The translations under genes were made by a program, and so were the position numbers. DNA of 64,000 nucleotides from Pseudomonas sp. (lineage in GTDB: Bacteria > Pseudomonadota > Gammaproteobacteria > Pseudomonadales > Pseudomonadaceae): the NCBI RefSeq assembly GCF_002796985.1, contig NZ_PEKX01000024.1:62001-126000 (forward strand), in the 5' to 3' direction. Numbering within the stretch: position 1 is the first letter of the stretch; each line of letters starts with the position of its first letter. Positions 15,234 through 23,264 of this stretch are shown in pieces. The notes below the pieces were generated by a model. It saw only the letters and a program-made list of their open reading frames with translations. It was not told the origin of the DNA and ran no database searches.

Positions 15234-15319
15234 TGGTGCCCGGAGCCGGAATCGAACCGGCACGCCCAAAGGGCGAGAGATTTTAAGTCTCCTGCGTCTA
15301 CCGATTTCGCCATCCGGGC
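15234..15319 (-). tRNA. tRNA-Leu (anticodon UAA)
   Basis: The minus strand folds into an 86-nt class II tRNA: acceptor GCCCGGA pairs with TCCGGGC, discriminator A and an encoded CCA follow, the anticodon loop is CTTAAAA (anticodon UAA), a long variable arm (CGCCC/GGGCG) and T-loop GGTTCGATTCC are present. It reads UUA and probably UUG leucine codons. It lies downstream of the tRNA-Cys gene but behind an internal terminator. Confidence 0.96.
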
Positions 15320-15439
15320 GGTAGCGCTTTGCAGCGTCGACTGGACTCCTGCGAGCCCTGAAAGGGCTGGACTATATACAGCCCTTAATCCCCTGCGCAA
15401 GATGTTGAAACTTGCATCCGCACACAGAGCACTTAAAGA

Positions 15440-15474
15440 AAAAGCCCTGTAAATCGTCGATTTACAGGGCTTTT
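15440..15474 (-). terminator. Terminator between tRNA-Cys and tRNA-Leu
   Basis: A 16-bp perfect stem (starting AAAAGCCCTGTAAATC) with a 3-nt loop lies 5 bp after the CCA of tRNA-Cys and is followed on the minus strand by TTTTTCTTT. It should end the pgsA/tRNA-Gly/tRNA-Cys transcript and leaves tRNA-Leu dependent on readthrough or its own promoter. Confidence 0.85.
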
Positions 15475-15478
15475 CTAT

Positions 15479-15552
15479 TGGAGGCTGAGGTCGGAATCGA
15501 ACCGGCGTTCACGGATTTGCAATCCGGTGCATAACCACTCTGCTACTCAGCC
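15479..15552 (-). tRNA. tRNA-Cys (anticodon GCA)
   Basis: The 74-nt minus-strand sequence has acceptor GGCTGAG/CTCAGCC, discriminator U and encoded CCA, anticodon loop TTGCAAA (GCA) and a GGTTCGATTCC T-arm. U73 is the expected identity element of tRNA-Cys. Confidence 0.97.
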
Positions 15553-15586
15553 ATGACACGGATGATTCAAGCGAATCATCAAAATC

Positions 15587-15662
<76 letters not shown>

Positions 15663-15730
15663 ATTGTCGTGTTGACGGGCGACATTCTAACGTTTCAGAA
15701 ATGCCTGTCAACTCCTTGATTCAAAAAAAG

Positions 15731-16291
15731 TTATTTCTCTTTCGGGGTCGTGTTCAGATGCGGCCAGGCCGCTAGCAGATAGTGCAGCATCGACCACAGG
15801 GTGAGGATGGCGGCAACAATAAGTAGCCCGTAGCCAACCACCACCCAGAAGGTCATCAGCGGAGGGTTGGCCAGGAGAATGACCAGCGCCAGCATCTGCG
15901 CAGCGGTCTTCCATTTACCCAGGCTCGAAACAGCCACATGCGCCCTCGCCCCGATCTCGGCCATCCACTCACGCAGTGCGGACACCACGATCTCGCGACC
16001 AATGATGATGGCAGCCGGCAAGGTCAGCCAGAGATTGGCGTGCTCTTCCACCAGCAGCACCAGCGCGGTGGCGACCATCAGCTTGTCCGCTACCGGATCG
16101 AGGAAGGCACCGAAAGGCGTGCTCTGCCCCAGCCGACGCGCAAGATAGCCGTCCAGCCAGTCGGTGGCAGCGGCCAGAGCGAATACAGCGCTCGCAGCCA
16201 GATGGCTGGCTGGAAACGGGAGGTAGAACAGAAGGATGAAGATCGGAATGAGCAGAACGCGAAGCAGTGTAAGCAGGTTCGGGATATTCAT
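15731..16291 (-). CDS. pgsA: CDP-diacylglycerol-glycerol-3-phosphate 3-phosphatidyltransferase
   Basis: This 186-residue inner-membrane protein has the CDP-alcohol phosphotransferase signature D-G-x2-A-R-x8-G-x3-D-x3-D in the segment from DWLDGYLARR to FLDPVADK (about residues 44-70). Further hydrophobic helices follow at about 75-95, 125-145 and 150-175. It makes phosphatidylglycerophosphate, the first step of phosphatidylglycerol and cardiolipin synthesis. It lies 33 bp downstream of uvrC and upstream of the tRNA-Gly/Cys genes, an order (gacA-uvrC-pgsA-tRNAs) typical of Pseudomonas. Confidence 0.97.
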   Translation of the reverse strand: MNIPNLLTLLRVLLIPIFILLFYLPFPASHLAASAVFALAAATDWLDGYLARRLGQSTPFGAFLDPVADKLMVATALVLLVEEHANLWLTLPAAIIIGREIVVSALREWMAEIGARAHVAVSSLGKWKTAAQMLALVILLANPPLMTFWVVVGYGLLIVAAILTLWSMLHYLLAAWPHLNTTPKEK

Positions 16292-16324
16292 CGGGTCGGT
16301 AGGTCTGCGAGTTGAGATGGCATT

Positions 16325-18151
16325 CTACTCGCTGTGCAGTGCAGCATAAATCTGCTCTGCCAGCTTTTTGCTGATGCCGGGGGCCTTGGCGATTTCATCG
16401 ATACTGGCTCTGCCCAATTCCTGCAACCCGCCGAAATGCTTGAGCAGATCGCGCCGGCGCTTGGGCCCGACACCAGCAACATCTTCAAGGGTTGAAGTGC
16501 GGCGCGCCTTGCCCCGCCGCGCACGGTGGCCGGTGATGGCAAAGCGGTGCGCCTCGTCACGAATCTGCTGAATCAGATGCAGGGCCGGCGAGTCTGCGGG
16601 CAAGGTGAATTCGTGTTCGGCGTCATTAAGGTAGAGCGTTTCCAGGCCGGGTTTGCGGGTGACGCCCTTGGCGACACCGAGCAGCGTCAGCCCGACAACC
16701 GCCAACTCCTGGAGCACTTCCTGCGCCATCGCCAACTGACCTTTACCGCCATCCACGAGCAGGATATCGGGCATCTTGCCCTCGCCTTCCTTCAAGCGAC
16801 TGAATCGACGGGTCAGCGCCTGATGCATGGCGGCGTAGTCGTCGCCGCCAGTAATACCTTCGATATTGAAGCGGCGATAATCCGACTTCAGCGCACCTTC
16901 CGGGCCAAAAACCACGCAGGAGGCTACTGTCGCCTCGCCGCTGGAGTGGCTGATATCGAAACACTCGAGACGCTGCGGCGGCTCGGGCAAGTCGAGGGCC
17001 TCGCCCAGCGCATCGAAGCGTGCCGCCATATGCTGGCGGTTCGCAAGACGGGCGGCCAGCGCCTGCTCGGCATTAGTCACGGCCAGTTGCTGCCAGCGCG
17101 CACGGGTGCCTCGAACCCGCGGAGTGATCTCCAGCAGGCGACCGCGGGACTCTTCGATAGCCGCTGCCAGGACAGGGAAGTCTTCATGCATGGCGTTGAC
17201 GATCAACTCATTCGGCAGATCGCGCTCGTGATGGCTGAGGTAATACTGCCCCAGGAAGGCCAACAGCACGCCCCCCACATCCTCCTCGATCGCCACTTGC
17301 GGGAAGAAGTTCTTGCTGCCTAGCACCCGCCCGCCACGCACACTGATCAGGTGCACACATGCACCGCCCGGCGTAACGATAGCTGCGATCACATCGACAT
17401 TGCCGCTGCCGAACTCCATGCTCTGCTGGTCCTGCACGCGGCGCAGGATCTGGACCTGGTCGCGCAACGCCGCCGCCTTTTCGAAATCCAGGCGCATAGC
17501 TGCTTGCTCCATGCTGGCGGAGAGCTCCTCGGCCAGCACATTACTGCGCCCCTCGAGGAACATGATCGAGTGGCGCACGTCTTCTGCGTACTCCTCCTCA
17601 CTCACCAGCCCGACACAAGGGGCCTTGCAGCGCTTGATCTGATACTGCAGGCACGGACGCGTGCGGTTACGGTAGTAGCTGTCCTCACATTGGCGCACGA
17701 AGAAGGCCTTCTGCAGGAGCGCCAGGCTTTCGCGAATCGCGCCGGCGCTCGGATACGGGCCGAAATATCGCCCTTTCGCCTTCTTTGCACCACGGTGAAT
17801 GGTCAGGCGCGGATACTCATCCTCGCTCGAAAGAAAAACATAGGGGTACGATTTATCGTCGCGCAGCAGGATGTTGTACGGCGGGCGCCACTCCTTGATG
17901 AGCGTCTGCTCGAGCAGCAGCGCCTCAGTCTCGTTGGCGGTAATGGTGGTCTCGACCTGGGCTATCTTCGCCACCAGGGCGGCGGTCTTCGGCGCCAGGC
18001 CGGACTTGCGGAAATAACTGGAGAGGCGCTTCTTGAGGTCCTTTGCCTTGCCCACATACAGCAGCTTGGCCTCAGCGTCGAACATCCGATAAACACCCGG
18101 CCGCCCACTGCAGGTGGCCAGGAAAGCCGCCGAATCGAACTGCGCGACCAT
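16325..18151 (-). CDS. uvrC: Excinuclease ABC subunit C
   Basis: The 608-residue protein has an N-terminal GIY-YIG nuclease domain (GVYRMFDAEAKLLYVGKAKDLKKR, split over residues 19-42) for the 3' incision, a central UVR motif (LSASMEQAAMRLDFEKAAALRDQ, about 200-225) that binds UvrB, the UvrC/RNase H-like domain with ECFDISHSSGEATVASCVVF for the 5' incision, and C-terminal helix-hairpin-helix repeats (DVAGVGPKRRRDLL, KAPGISKKLAEQIY). It cuts both sides of lesions in nucleotide excision repair. It begins 2 bp after the stop of gacA, implying coupled translation, as in many gammaproteobacteria. No LexA box is visible before the gacA-uvrC pair. Confidence 0.98.
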   Translation of the reverse strand: MVAQFDSAAFLATCSGRPGVYRMFDAEAKLLYVGKAKDLKKRLSSYFRKSGLAPKTAALVAKIAQVETTITANETEALLLEQTLIKEWRPPYNILLRDDKSYPYVFLSSEDEYPRLTIHRGAKKAKGRYFGPYPSAGAIRESLALLQKAFFVRQCEDSYYRNRTRPCLQYQIKRCKAPCVGLVSEEEYAEDVRHSIMFLEGRSNVLAEELSASMEQAAMRLDFEKAAALRDQVQILRRVQDQQSMEFGSGNVDVIAAIVTPGGACVHLISVRGGRVLGSKNFFPQVAIEEDVGGVLLAFLGQYYLSHHERDLPNELIVNAMHEDFPVLAAAIEESRGRLLEITPRVRGTRARWQQLAVTNAEQALAARLANRQHMAARFDALGEALDLPEPPQRLECFDISHSSGEATVASCVVFGPEGALKSDYRRFNIEGITGGDDYAAMHQALTRRFSRLKEGEGKMPDILLVDGGKGQLAMAQEVLQELAVVGLTLLGVAKGVTRKPGLETLYLNDAEHEFTLPADSPALHLIQQIRDEAHRFAITGHRARRGKARRTSTLEDVAGVGPKRRRDLLKHFGGLQELGRASIDEIAKAPGISKKLAEQIYAALHSE

Positions 18152-18153
18152 GA

Positions 18154-18798
18154 TCAGTTACTGGCGTCGACCATGCCGTGCCGGACAGCCAGCAGCGCCA
18201 GTTCGACGTCACTGGTGATCGAGAGCTTCTCGAAAATACGGTAGCGGTAGGTGTTCACGGTCTTGGGCGAGAGGCACAGCTTGTCCGAGATGCTCTGCAC
18301 CTTATGGCAATTGGCAATCATCAGGGCGATCTGAATTTCGCGCTCGGACAGGGTGTCAAACGGCGAAGCGTTCTTTTCCGGCTCGAAGGATTTCAGTGCG
18401 AGATTCTGAGCGATTTGTGGACTGATATAGCGCTGGCCGGCAAACACCTGGCGAATCGCCTGGACCATCTCGTCCAGAGCCGCGCCCTTGGTGAGATAAC
18501 CGGCCGCTCCGGCCTGCATCAGGCGAGTCGGGAACGGATCCTCCTCGCAAACGGTCACCACCACGACGCGAACGTCGGGCTGGCTGCGTAGCAGCTTGCG
18601 GGTCGCTTCGAGGCCGCCGATACCGGGCATCTTCACATCCATCAGCACGACGTCGGGCTTGAGCTCACGCGCCAGTTGCAACCCCCTCTCGCCGGAGTCG
18701 GCCTGCCCAACGACCTGCAGGCCGTCGATATCAGCCAGCATGCGGGTAATTCCGGTGCGCACCAGATCGTGATCATCGACCACCAGCACCTTAATCAC
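18154..18798 (-). CDS. gacA: Response regulator GacA
   Basis: This 214-residue protein has a receiver domain (MIKVLVVDDHDLVRTGI; acidic pocket D8/D9, phosphoacceptor D54 in VVLMDVKMPG, lysine in AAGYLTKGA) and a C-terminal LuxR-type helix-turn-helix (FDTLSEREIQIALMIANCHK, LCLSPKTVNTYRYRIFEKL; about 145-205). The KVQSISDKLCLSPKTVNTYRYRI region is characteristic of GacA/UvrY. Phosphorylated by GacS, it activates the Rsm small RNAs and so controls secondary metabolism, biofilm and virulence traits. uvrC follows immediately. It has a 519-bp upstream gap without a visible gene. Confidence 0.98.
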   Translation of the reverse strand: MIKVLVVDDHDLVRTGITRMLADIDGLQVVGQADSGERGLQLARELKPDVVLMDVKMPGIGGLEATRKLLRSQPDVRVVVVTVCEEDPFPTRLMQAGAAGYLTKGAALDEMVQAIRQVFAGQRYISPQIAQNLALKSFEPEKNASPFDTLSEREIQIALMIANCHKVQSISDKLCLSPKTVNTYRYRIFEKLSITSDVELALLAVRHGMVDASN

Positions 18799-19317
18799 GC
18801 AGCACTCCTTGAGCAGAATGGAATGGTGAGACCCGAAAAGGGACGTCGAACAACGGGCGAACCTTAACAGAAAGCGGCTCTACGACCTAGCTTGGAAGCG
18901 GCTCGCCAAAATGCAAGCGCCAGAGAAACGAAGCATACAAGGGACAAATGCTGACAGATGCCTACCAGCTCGTCTAGGACGGTTGTGCCGGCACTCTCCA
19001 CGCCTGGATGGCACAGTTGCAGCTAGAGGAAAGCGCAATCAAACGCCTTCAGTCTCAGTAAGCGCCGCGGGAAGCGTATCCACCGGCTGATTCACTGCCG
19101 TCTTTAGCGCAGTCGCCGGTCTACTCACCGATTCAGAGCGAGTCTCTGCTAACTAATACGCTGTAGAAGCGATCAGATCTTTAGTCAGCATCGTCCTGCA
19201 GATGTACTCCATCGGCGCGGCGTTTTTTTGCGAAGAACCAACCGCGCAATGCCGGCAACTAACGGCCCCACTAACAGTCAATGCCGCTGCTGCTGTCGAG
19301 CTCCCTGTCAACCAACC
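18799..19317. other. 519-bp intergenic region upstream of gacA
   Basis: I see no convincing coding frame, tRNA or repeat here. The base composition is more even than in neighbouring genes and stops are frequent in all frames. A T7 run follows a short GC stem at about 19215-19230 (GGCGCGGCG then TTTTTTT), which could be a weak terminator for a plus-strand transcript. The gacA promoter presumably lies near its right-hand gene-proximal end. Possibly the remains of lost genes, since P. aeruginosa carries other genes beside gacA. Confidence 0.4.
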
Positions 19318-19581
19318 TCAGGCCTCAACGGCATCCAGCAGGGCCCAGGGCTTGTAACCTTCCGCCCGCGCGGCTTTTTCCGCCTCCAGGATCGCTTCAG
19401 TGCGGCTCAGCGAGCGCGAGCGATGCTCGAAGCGAAACGCAGGCCCACCCTCTCCTCGCACGCTGAGCACGATCAGGTAGCCCCGCATGGGGTTACTGGC
19501 TTCCCGTGTGGTTTTCGCCTTCTTCGGAGCAACGCCCAGCGCTTCGCGCATCTGCCGCTCGAGATCTTCGACTTGGTTCAT
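19318..19581 (-). CDS. Conserved hypothetical protein, 87 residues
   Basis: The 87-residue product is soluble: a charged N-terminal helix (MNQVEDLERQMREALGV), a basic stretch (PKKAKTTREAS), then beta-strands (MRGYLIVLSVRGEGGPAFRF) and a helix (TEAILEAEKAARAEGYKPW). The strand-helix arrangement with a basic linker could suit nucleic-acid binding, but I recognise no family. GGAAA lies nine bases before the ATG. It sits alone between the gacA upstream gap and the tRNA-Ser gene. Confidence 0.65.
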   Translation of the reverse strand: MNQVEDLERQMREALGVAPKKAKTTREASNPMRGYLIVLSVRGEGGPAFRFEHRSRSLSRTEAILEAEKAARAEGYKPWALLDAVEA

Positions 19582-19756
19582 TCAGAGTTTTCCGGAGAGT
19601 GGGGCTTGAAGTTTAACGGAGCAGATCAATGTCCTACAGAATCATCTACAGGGATGACTGGCTTTTCTGACGTTGTTCAACTTGCGCAATGCATTCGCAA
19701 AGACCGCGAGGAGTAAACGGAGGACGCACACTGAAAGGACACACTGCGAGAAACGC

Positions 19757-19781
19757 GAAAGCCCCGCAGAGCGGGGCTTTC
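19757..19781 (-). terminator. Terminator after tRNA-Ser
   Basis: An 11-bp perfect stem (GAAAGCCCCGC / GCGGGGCTTTC) with an AGA loop lies 14 bp downstream of the tRNA-Ser 3' end on the minus strand. Confidence 0.75.
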
Positions 19782-19794
19782 AACGTTGTAATGG

Positions 19795-19882
19795 TGGCGG
19801 AAGCGTAGAGATTCGAACTCTAGGACAGTTGCCCGTCGACGGTTTTCAAGACCGTTGCCTTAAACCACTCGGCCACGCTTCC
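19795..19882 (-). tRNA. tRNA-Ser (anticodon UGA)
   Basis: The 88-nt minus-strand sequence is a class II tRNA: acceptor GGAAGCG/CGCTTCC, discriminator G and encoded CCA, anticodon loop CTTGAAA (UGA), an extended variable arm and T-arm AGAGTTCGAATCTCT. G73 and the long variable arm are serine identity features. Confidence 0.96.
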
Positions 19883-20016
19883 ACATGAGCGGGCGGCAAT
19901 ATTACCGGATCGCAACACACTGTCAAACTCTGATGATTCAGCGCGCTTTTCCCTCTGTTATGATGAGCAACACTACGGTCATGGATCCGTATCCCGCTTA
20001 ACAGGAGTGTCTCGAC

Positions 20017-20682
20017 ATGCAAGAACGGCAATATCTCGACTCCACAGCCGTGGAGCAGAAAGAAGTCAGCGGCGTCCTGCGCAACACCTACGGCCTGCTG
20101 GCCCTGACTCTGGCCTTCAGCGGCCTGGTGGCCTACGCCTCGCAGCAGCTGCGCCTGCCCTACCCCAGTTTCTTCGTGGTGCTGCTGGGCTTCTACGGCC
20201 TGTTCTTCCTCACCGTGAAGCTGCGCAACAGCGCCTGGGGCCTGGTCAGCACCTTCGCCCTCACCGGCTTCATGGGCTACACCCTCGGCCCGATCCTGAA
20301 CATGTACCTGGGCATGGCCAATGGCGCGGGCATAATCTCGTCAGCCTTCTTCATGACTGCCCTGGTGTTCTTCGGCCTGTCCGCGTATGTGCTGACCACC
20401 CGCAAGGACATGAGCTTCCTGTCCGGCTTCATCACCGCTGGCTTCTTCGTGCTGCTGGGCGCCGTGCTGGTCTCGATGTTCTTCCAGATCAGCGGCCTGC
20501 AACTGGCCATCAGCGCCGGCTTCGTACTGTTCTCCTCGGCGATGATCCTGTTCCAGACCAGCGCGATCATCCACGGTGGCGAGCGCAACTACATCATGGC
20601 CACCATCAGCCTGTACGTGTCGATCTACAACCTGTTCATCAGCCTGCTGCAGATCTTCGGCATCATGGGCAGCGACGACTGA
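20017..20682 (+). CDS. yccA: Bax inhibitor-1 family membrane protein (YccA-like)
   Basis: This 221-residue inner-membrane protein has seven hydrophobic segments and the Bax inhibitor-1/UPF0005 hallmarks: LRNTYGLLALTLAFSGLVAY at the first span, GYTLGPILNMYL after the third, and the C-terminal SLYVSIYNLFISLLQIFG. The E. coli homologue YccA is a substrate and modulator of the FtsH protease. AGGAG lies upstream of the ATG. A terminator follows, and the tus genes start 114 bp downstream, the same order as in P. aeruginosa. Confidence 0.92.
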   Translation: MQERQYLDSTAVEQKEVSGVLRNTYGLLALTLAFSGLVAYASQQLRLPYPSFFVVLLGFYGLFFLTVKLRNSAWGLVSTFALTGFMGYTLGPILNMYLGMANGAGIISSAFFMTALVFFGLSAYVLTTRKDMSFLSGFITAGFFVLLGAVLVSMFFQISGLQLAISAGFVLFSSAMILFQTSAIIHGGERNYIMATISLYVSIYNLFISLLQIFGIMGSDD

Positions 20683-20699
20683 TCCTCGCGCCACTCAGG

Positions 20700-20725
20700 A
20701 AAAGCCCGTCTCGACGGGCTTTTTT
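20700..20725 (+). terminator. Intrinsic terminator after yccA
   Basis: An 11-bp stem (AAAAGCCCGTC / GACGGGCTTTT) followed by a T-run 17 bp after the yccA stop. Confidence 0.88.
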
Positions 20726-20796
20726 CATTTTCGGCGCGGCAAAGATCCGCATAGCGCCGTATCATCCAGCGAAAACTTGCCGCCAAGGCCTGCTCC

Positions 20797-21189
20797 ATGA
20801 AGTTCGTCATCGCCCTCTTCTCTCCGCCGCATTCGCCGGCAGCCCGACGCGCCCTGCGCTTTGCCGAGGCCGCACTGGCCGGCGGCCACGAAATCACCCG
20901 CCTGTTCTTCTATCAGGACGGTGTGCACAGCGCCTCGGCGAACACCGTCGCCAGCCAGGATGAGTTGGACGTCGCCGCCGCGTGGACGCGCTTTGTCGCC
21001 GATCACCAACTGGACGGAGTGGTCTGCATTGCCGCTGCACTGCGCCGGGGCGTACTCAATCCAGAAGAAGCCAACCGCTATTCCCGTCCCGCCGCGAACC
21101 TGCAGGCGCCCTGGGATCTTTCCGGCCTCGGCCAGCTGCATGAAGCAGCACAACTGGCGGACCGTCTGGTCTGCTTTGGAGGCAACTGA
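20797..21189 (+). CDS. tusD: Sulfur relay protein TusD (DsrE family)
   Basis: The 130-residue protein has the DsrE fold signature MKFVIALFSPPHSPAARRAL and GHEITRLFFYQDGV, with the catalytic cysteine C77 in LDGVVCIAAALRRG. TusD receives persulfide sulfur from TusA and passes it to TusE, for 2-thiolation of the wobble uridine by MnmA (gene at 42618 in this window). It is the first gene of the tightly packed tusDCBE-ybiB operon; its stop overlaps the tusC ATG by one base. Members of this family in sulfur oxidisers are called DsrE. Confidence 0.94.
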   Translation: MKFVIALFSPPHSPAARRALRFAEAALAGGHEITRLFFYQDGVHSASANTVASQDELDVAAAWTRFVADHQLDGVVCIAAALRRGVLNPEEANRYSRPAANLQAPWDLSGLGQLHEAAQLADRLVCFGGN

Positions 21190-21548
21190 TGGCCAAGTCC
21201 CTCCTGATCATCAGCCGTCAGGCACCCTGGGCAGGCCCCGCCGCCCGCGAGGCGCTGGATATCGCCCTGGCTGGCGGCGCCTTTGACCTGCCGATATCGA
21301 TGCTCTTCCTCGATGACGGCGTGTTCCAGCTTGCGCCCGACCAGCGCCCCACCACGGTCGAACAGAAGGACCTGCAGGCCAACCTGCAAGCCCTGCCACT
21401 GTTCGGCGTGGAAGCGCTCTATGCCAGCAGCCGCAGCCTCGCCGAGCGTGGACTGAACGGCGCCAGCCTGACGCTGCCCACCCAGGCGCTGGACGATGTC
21501 GCGCTGCGCAATCTGCTGCAAACCCACGACCAGGTGATCACGATCTGA
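21189..21548 (+). CDS. tusC: Sulfur relay protein TusC (DsrF family)
   Basis: This 119-residue DsrE/DsrF-type protein (KSLLIISRQAPWAGPAAREA, SMLFLDDGVFQL, LGVEALYASSRSLAERGL-like segment) lacks the catalytic cysteine of TusD and has the expected length of a structural subunit of the TusBCD hexamer. Its start overlaps tusD and its stop overlaps the tusB ATG, so the subunits are translated in step. Confidence 0.93.
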   Translation: MAKSLLIISRQAPWAGPAAREALDIALAGGAFDLPISMLFLDDGVFQLAPDQRPTTVEQKDLQANLQALPLFGVEALYASSRSLAERGLNGASLTLPTQALDDVALRNLLQTHDQVITI

Positions 21549-21850
21549 TGGCAACTCTCCACCTGCTCTCGCACTCCCCCTTCAATGACGGCCGGCTCGC
21601 CAGCTGTCTGCACCTGCTCGGCCCGGACGACGGCCTGCTGCTGACCGGCGAAGCCGTCTACGCCCTGCGCGACGGCACCGCGCCCTGCCAGGCGCTTGAG
21701 CTGATGCCCGCAGCCAATCCGCTCTTCGCTCTGCTCGAAGACCTGCAGGCCCGCGGCATGGATGATGTGCCCGCCCGCGTCGTCGCCGTGGATTACCCCG
21801 GTTTCGTCGAGCTCTGCACCCGCTTCAACAAGGTGAACGCCTGGCTATGA
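21548..21850 (+). CDS. tusB: Sulfur relay protein TusB (DsrH family)
   Basis: The 100-residue protein begins MATLHLLSHSPFNDGRLASC and contains GPDDGLLLTGEAVYAL, matching DsrH/TusB. It is the third subunit of the TusBCD sulfur-transfer complex. Its 3' end overlaps the start of tusE by 4 bp. Confidence 0.93.
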   Translation: MATLHLLSHSPFNDGRLASCLHLLGPDDGLLLTGEAVYALRDGTAPCQALELMPAANPLFALLEDLQARGMDDVPARVVAVDYPGFVELCTRFNKVNAWL

Positions 21851-22182
21851 GCACCCTACTGGTCAACGGCCACTCCCTGCCCCTGGACAAAGACGGCTAC
21901 CTCATCGACCTCGACGACTGGAGCGATGCCACCGCCGAGGCCCTGGCACACAACGAGGGCATCCACCTGACTCCCGAGCACTGGGAAATTCTCCTGCTGC
22001 TGCGCGAGTTCTACGGCGAGTTCCAGCTCTCGCCGGCCAACCGTCCGCTGATCAAGTACGTCGCCCAGAAGCTGGGCGCGGAAAAGGGCAGCAGCCTGCA
22101 CCTCAACCTCCTGTTCAAGGGCACACCGGCCAAGCTTGCCGCCAAGCTCGCCGGGCTGCCGAAGCCGACCAATTGCCTATGA
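21847..22182 (+). CDS. tusE: Sulfur relay protein TusE (DsrC family)
   Basis: The 111-residue DsrC-type protein has GYLIDLDDWSDATAEALAHNEG, LTPEHWEILLLLREFY and the flexible C-terminal arm LPKPTNCL, whose penultimate cysteine C110 accepts sulfur from TusD and delivers it to MnmA. A single C-terminal arm cysteine, rather than the two of dissimilatory DsrC, fits the TusE role. The stop overlaps the ATG of ybiB as ATGA. Confidence 0.95.
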   Translation: MSTLLVNGHSLPLDKDGYLIDLDDWSDATAEALAHNEGIHLTPEHWEILLLLREFYGEFQLSPANRPLIKYVAQKLGAEKGSSLHLNLLFKGTPAKLAAKLAGLPKPTNCL

Positions 22183-23177
22183 CTGCCTCCCCGCTCATCC
22201 TGCAGACACCCGCCGAACACCCCTTCGCCCAGTTCGTCCGCATCCTGGGTAAAGGCAAGCGCGGCGCACGCGGCCTGACCCGCGAGGAAGCCCGCGACGC
22301 CCTCGGCATGATCCTCGACGACAAGGTCGAGGAAGCCCAGCTGGGCGCCTTCCTGATGCTGCTCCGGCACAAGGAGGAAAGCGCCGAGGAACTGGCCGGT
22401 TTCACCGAAGCCGTGCGCTCCCGCCTGCAGGCACCGAAGATCGCCGTGGACCTCGATTGGCCCAGCTACGCCGGCAAGAAGCGTCACCTACCCTGGTACC
22501 TGCTGGCCGCCAAGTGCCTTGGTGGCAGCGGCACGCGCCTCCTCCTGCACGGCGGCGGCGCGCACACCGCTGGCCGGGTCTACAGCGAACAGCTTCTGGA
22601 GCAACTCGGCCTGCCGCTGTGCCGCGACTGGAATGCGGTCGGTGAAGCGCTGGATGCCAAGGGCATTGCCTTTGCTCCGCTGGTGGACTGGATGCCGCGC
22701 CTGCAGCACATGATCGACCTACGCAATACCCTGGGCCTGCGCTCCCCGATGCACTCGGCCGTGCGCCTGCTCAACCCGCTGGGCGCCACTTGCGTGCTGC
22801 AGAGCATCTTCCACCCCGGCTACCAGGAAGTGCATCGCGAGGGCAGCCGCCTACTCGGCGACTACGCCTTCGTCATCAAGGGCGAAGGCGGCGAGATCGA
22901 GATGAACCCGGACGCCACCTCCCACCTCTACGGTTGCCGTGACGGCGAAGCCTGGGACGAAGAGTGGCCGGCGCTGTCGCCGCTGCGCCACGTCAAGCCG
23001 GAAACGCTGGACCCGGCACATCTGGTCACCTTCTGGCGCGGCGAAGCCGAAGATGCCTACGGCGAACTGGCAGTCCGCGCGACCATGGCGCTCGCCCTGC
23101 GAGCAATGGGAATGCAACGCGACGCAGCTTTCGTGGAAGCCGATAAGCGCTGGGCCGCACGGGATAAATCAATTTAA
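22179..23177 (+). CDS. ybiB: YbiB-type glycosyltransferase family 3 / TrpD2 DNA-binding protein
   Basis: The 332-residue protein resembles anthranilate phosphoribosyltransferase: helical N-terminus with ARDALGMILDDKVEEAQLGAFLMLLR, then RHLPWYLLAAKCLGGSGTRLLLHGGG and NTLGLRSPMHSAVRLLNPLGA. YbiB/TrpD2 proteins keep this fold but bind nucleic acids rather than act in tryptophan synthesis. The ATG at 22179 overlaps the tusE stop; a TTG six bases upstream is less likely. Cotranscription with tusDCBE is conserved in Pseudomonas as I recall and hints at a link with tRNA or nucleic-acid metabolism. Confidence 0.88.
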   Translation: MTASPLILQTPAEHPFAQFVRILGKGKRGARGLTREEARDALGMILDDKVEEAQLGAFLMLLRHKEESAEELAGFTEAVRSRLQAPKIAVDLDWPSYAGKKRHLPWYLLAAKCLGGSGTRLLLHGGGAHTAGRVYSEQLLEQLGLPLCRDWNAVGEALDAKGIAFAPLVDWMPRLQHMIDLRNTLGLRSPMHSAVRLLNPLGATCVLQSIFHPGYQEVHREGSRLLGDYAFVIKGEGGEIEMNPDATSHLYGCRDGEAWDEEWPALSPLRHVKPETLDPAHLVTFWRGEAEDAYGELAVRATMALALRAMGMQRDAAFVEADKRWAARDKSI

Positions 23178-23264
23178 TCGATACTTTGAATCCTGTTTTT
23201 GCGCTAAACAATCGAGCTGCAACCGATAGACTGGCCCCATCTCCCCGTTTTCTGGAGCAATGAG

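Noticed and set aside
23188..23206. CTG...CAA stretch upstream of yqjG as a LexA box
   Set aside because: The spacing between half-sites is 13 and the right half is CAA, not CAG.
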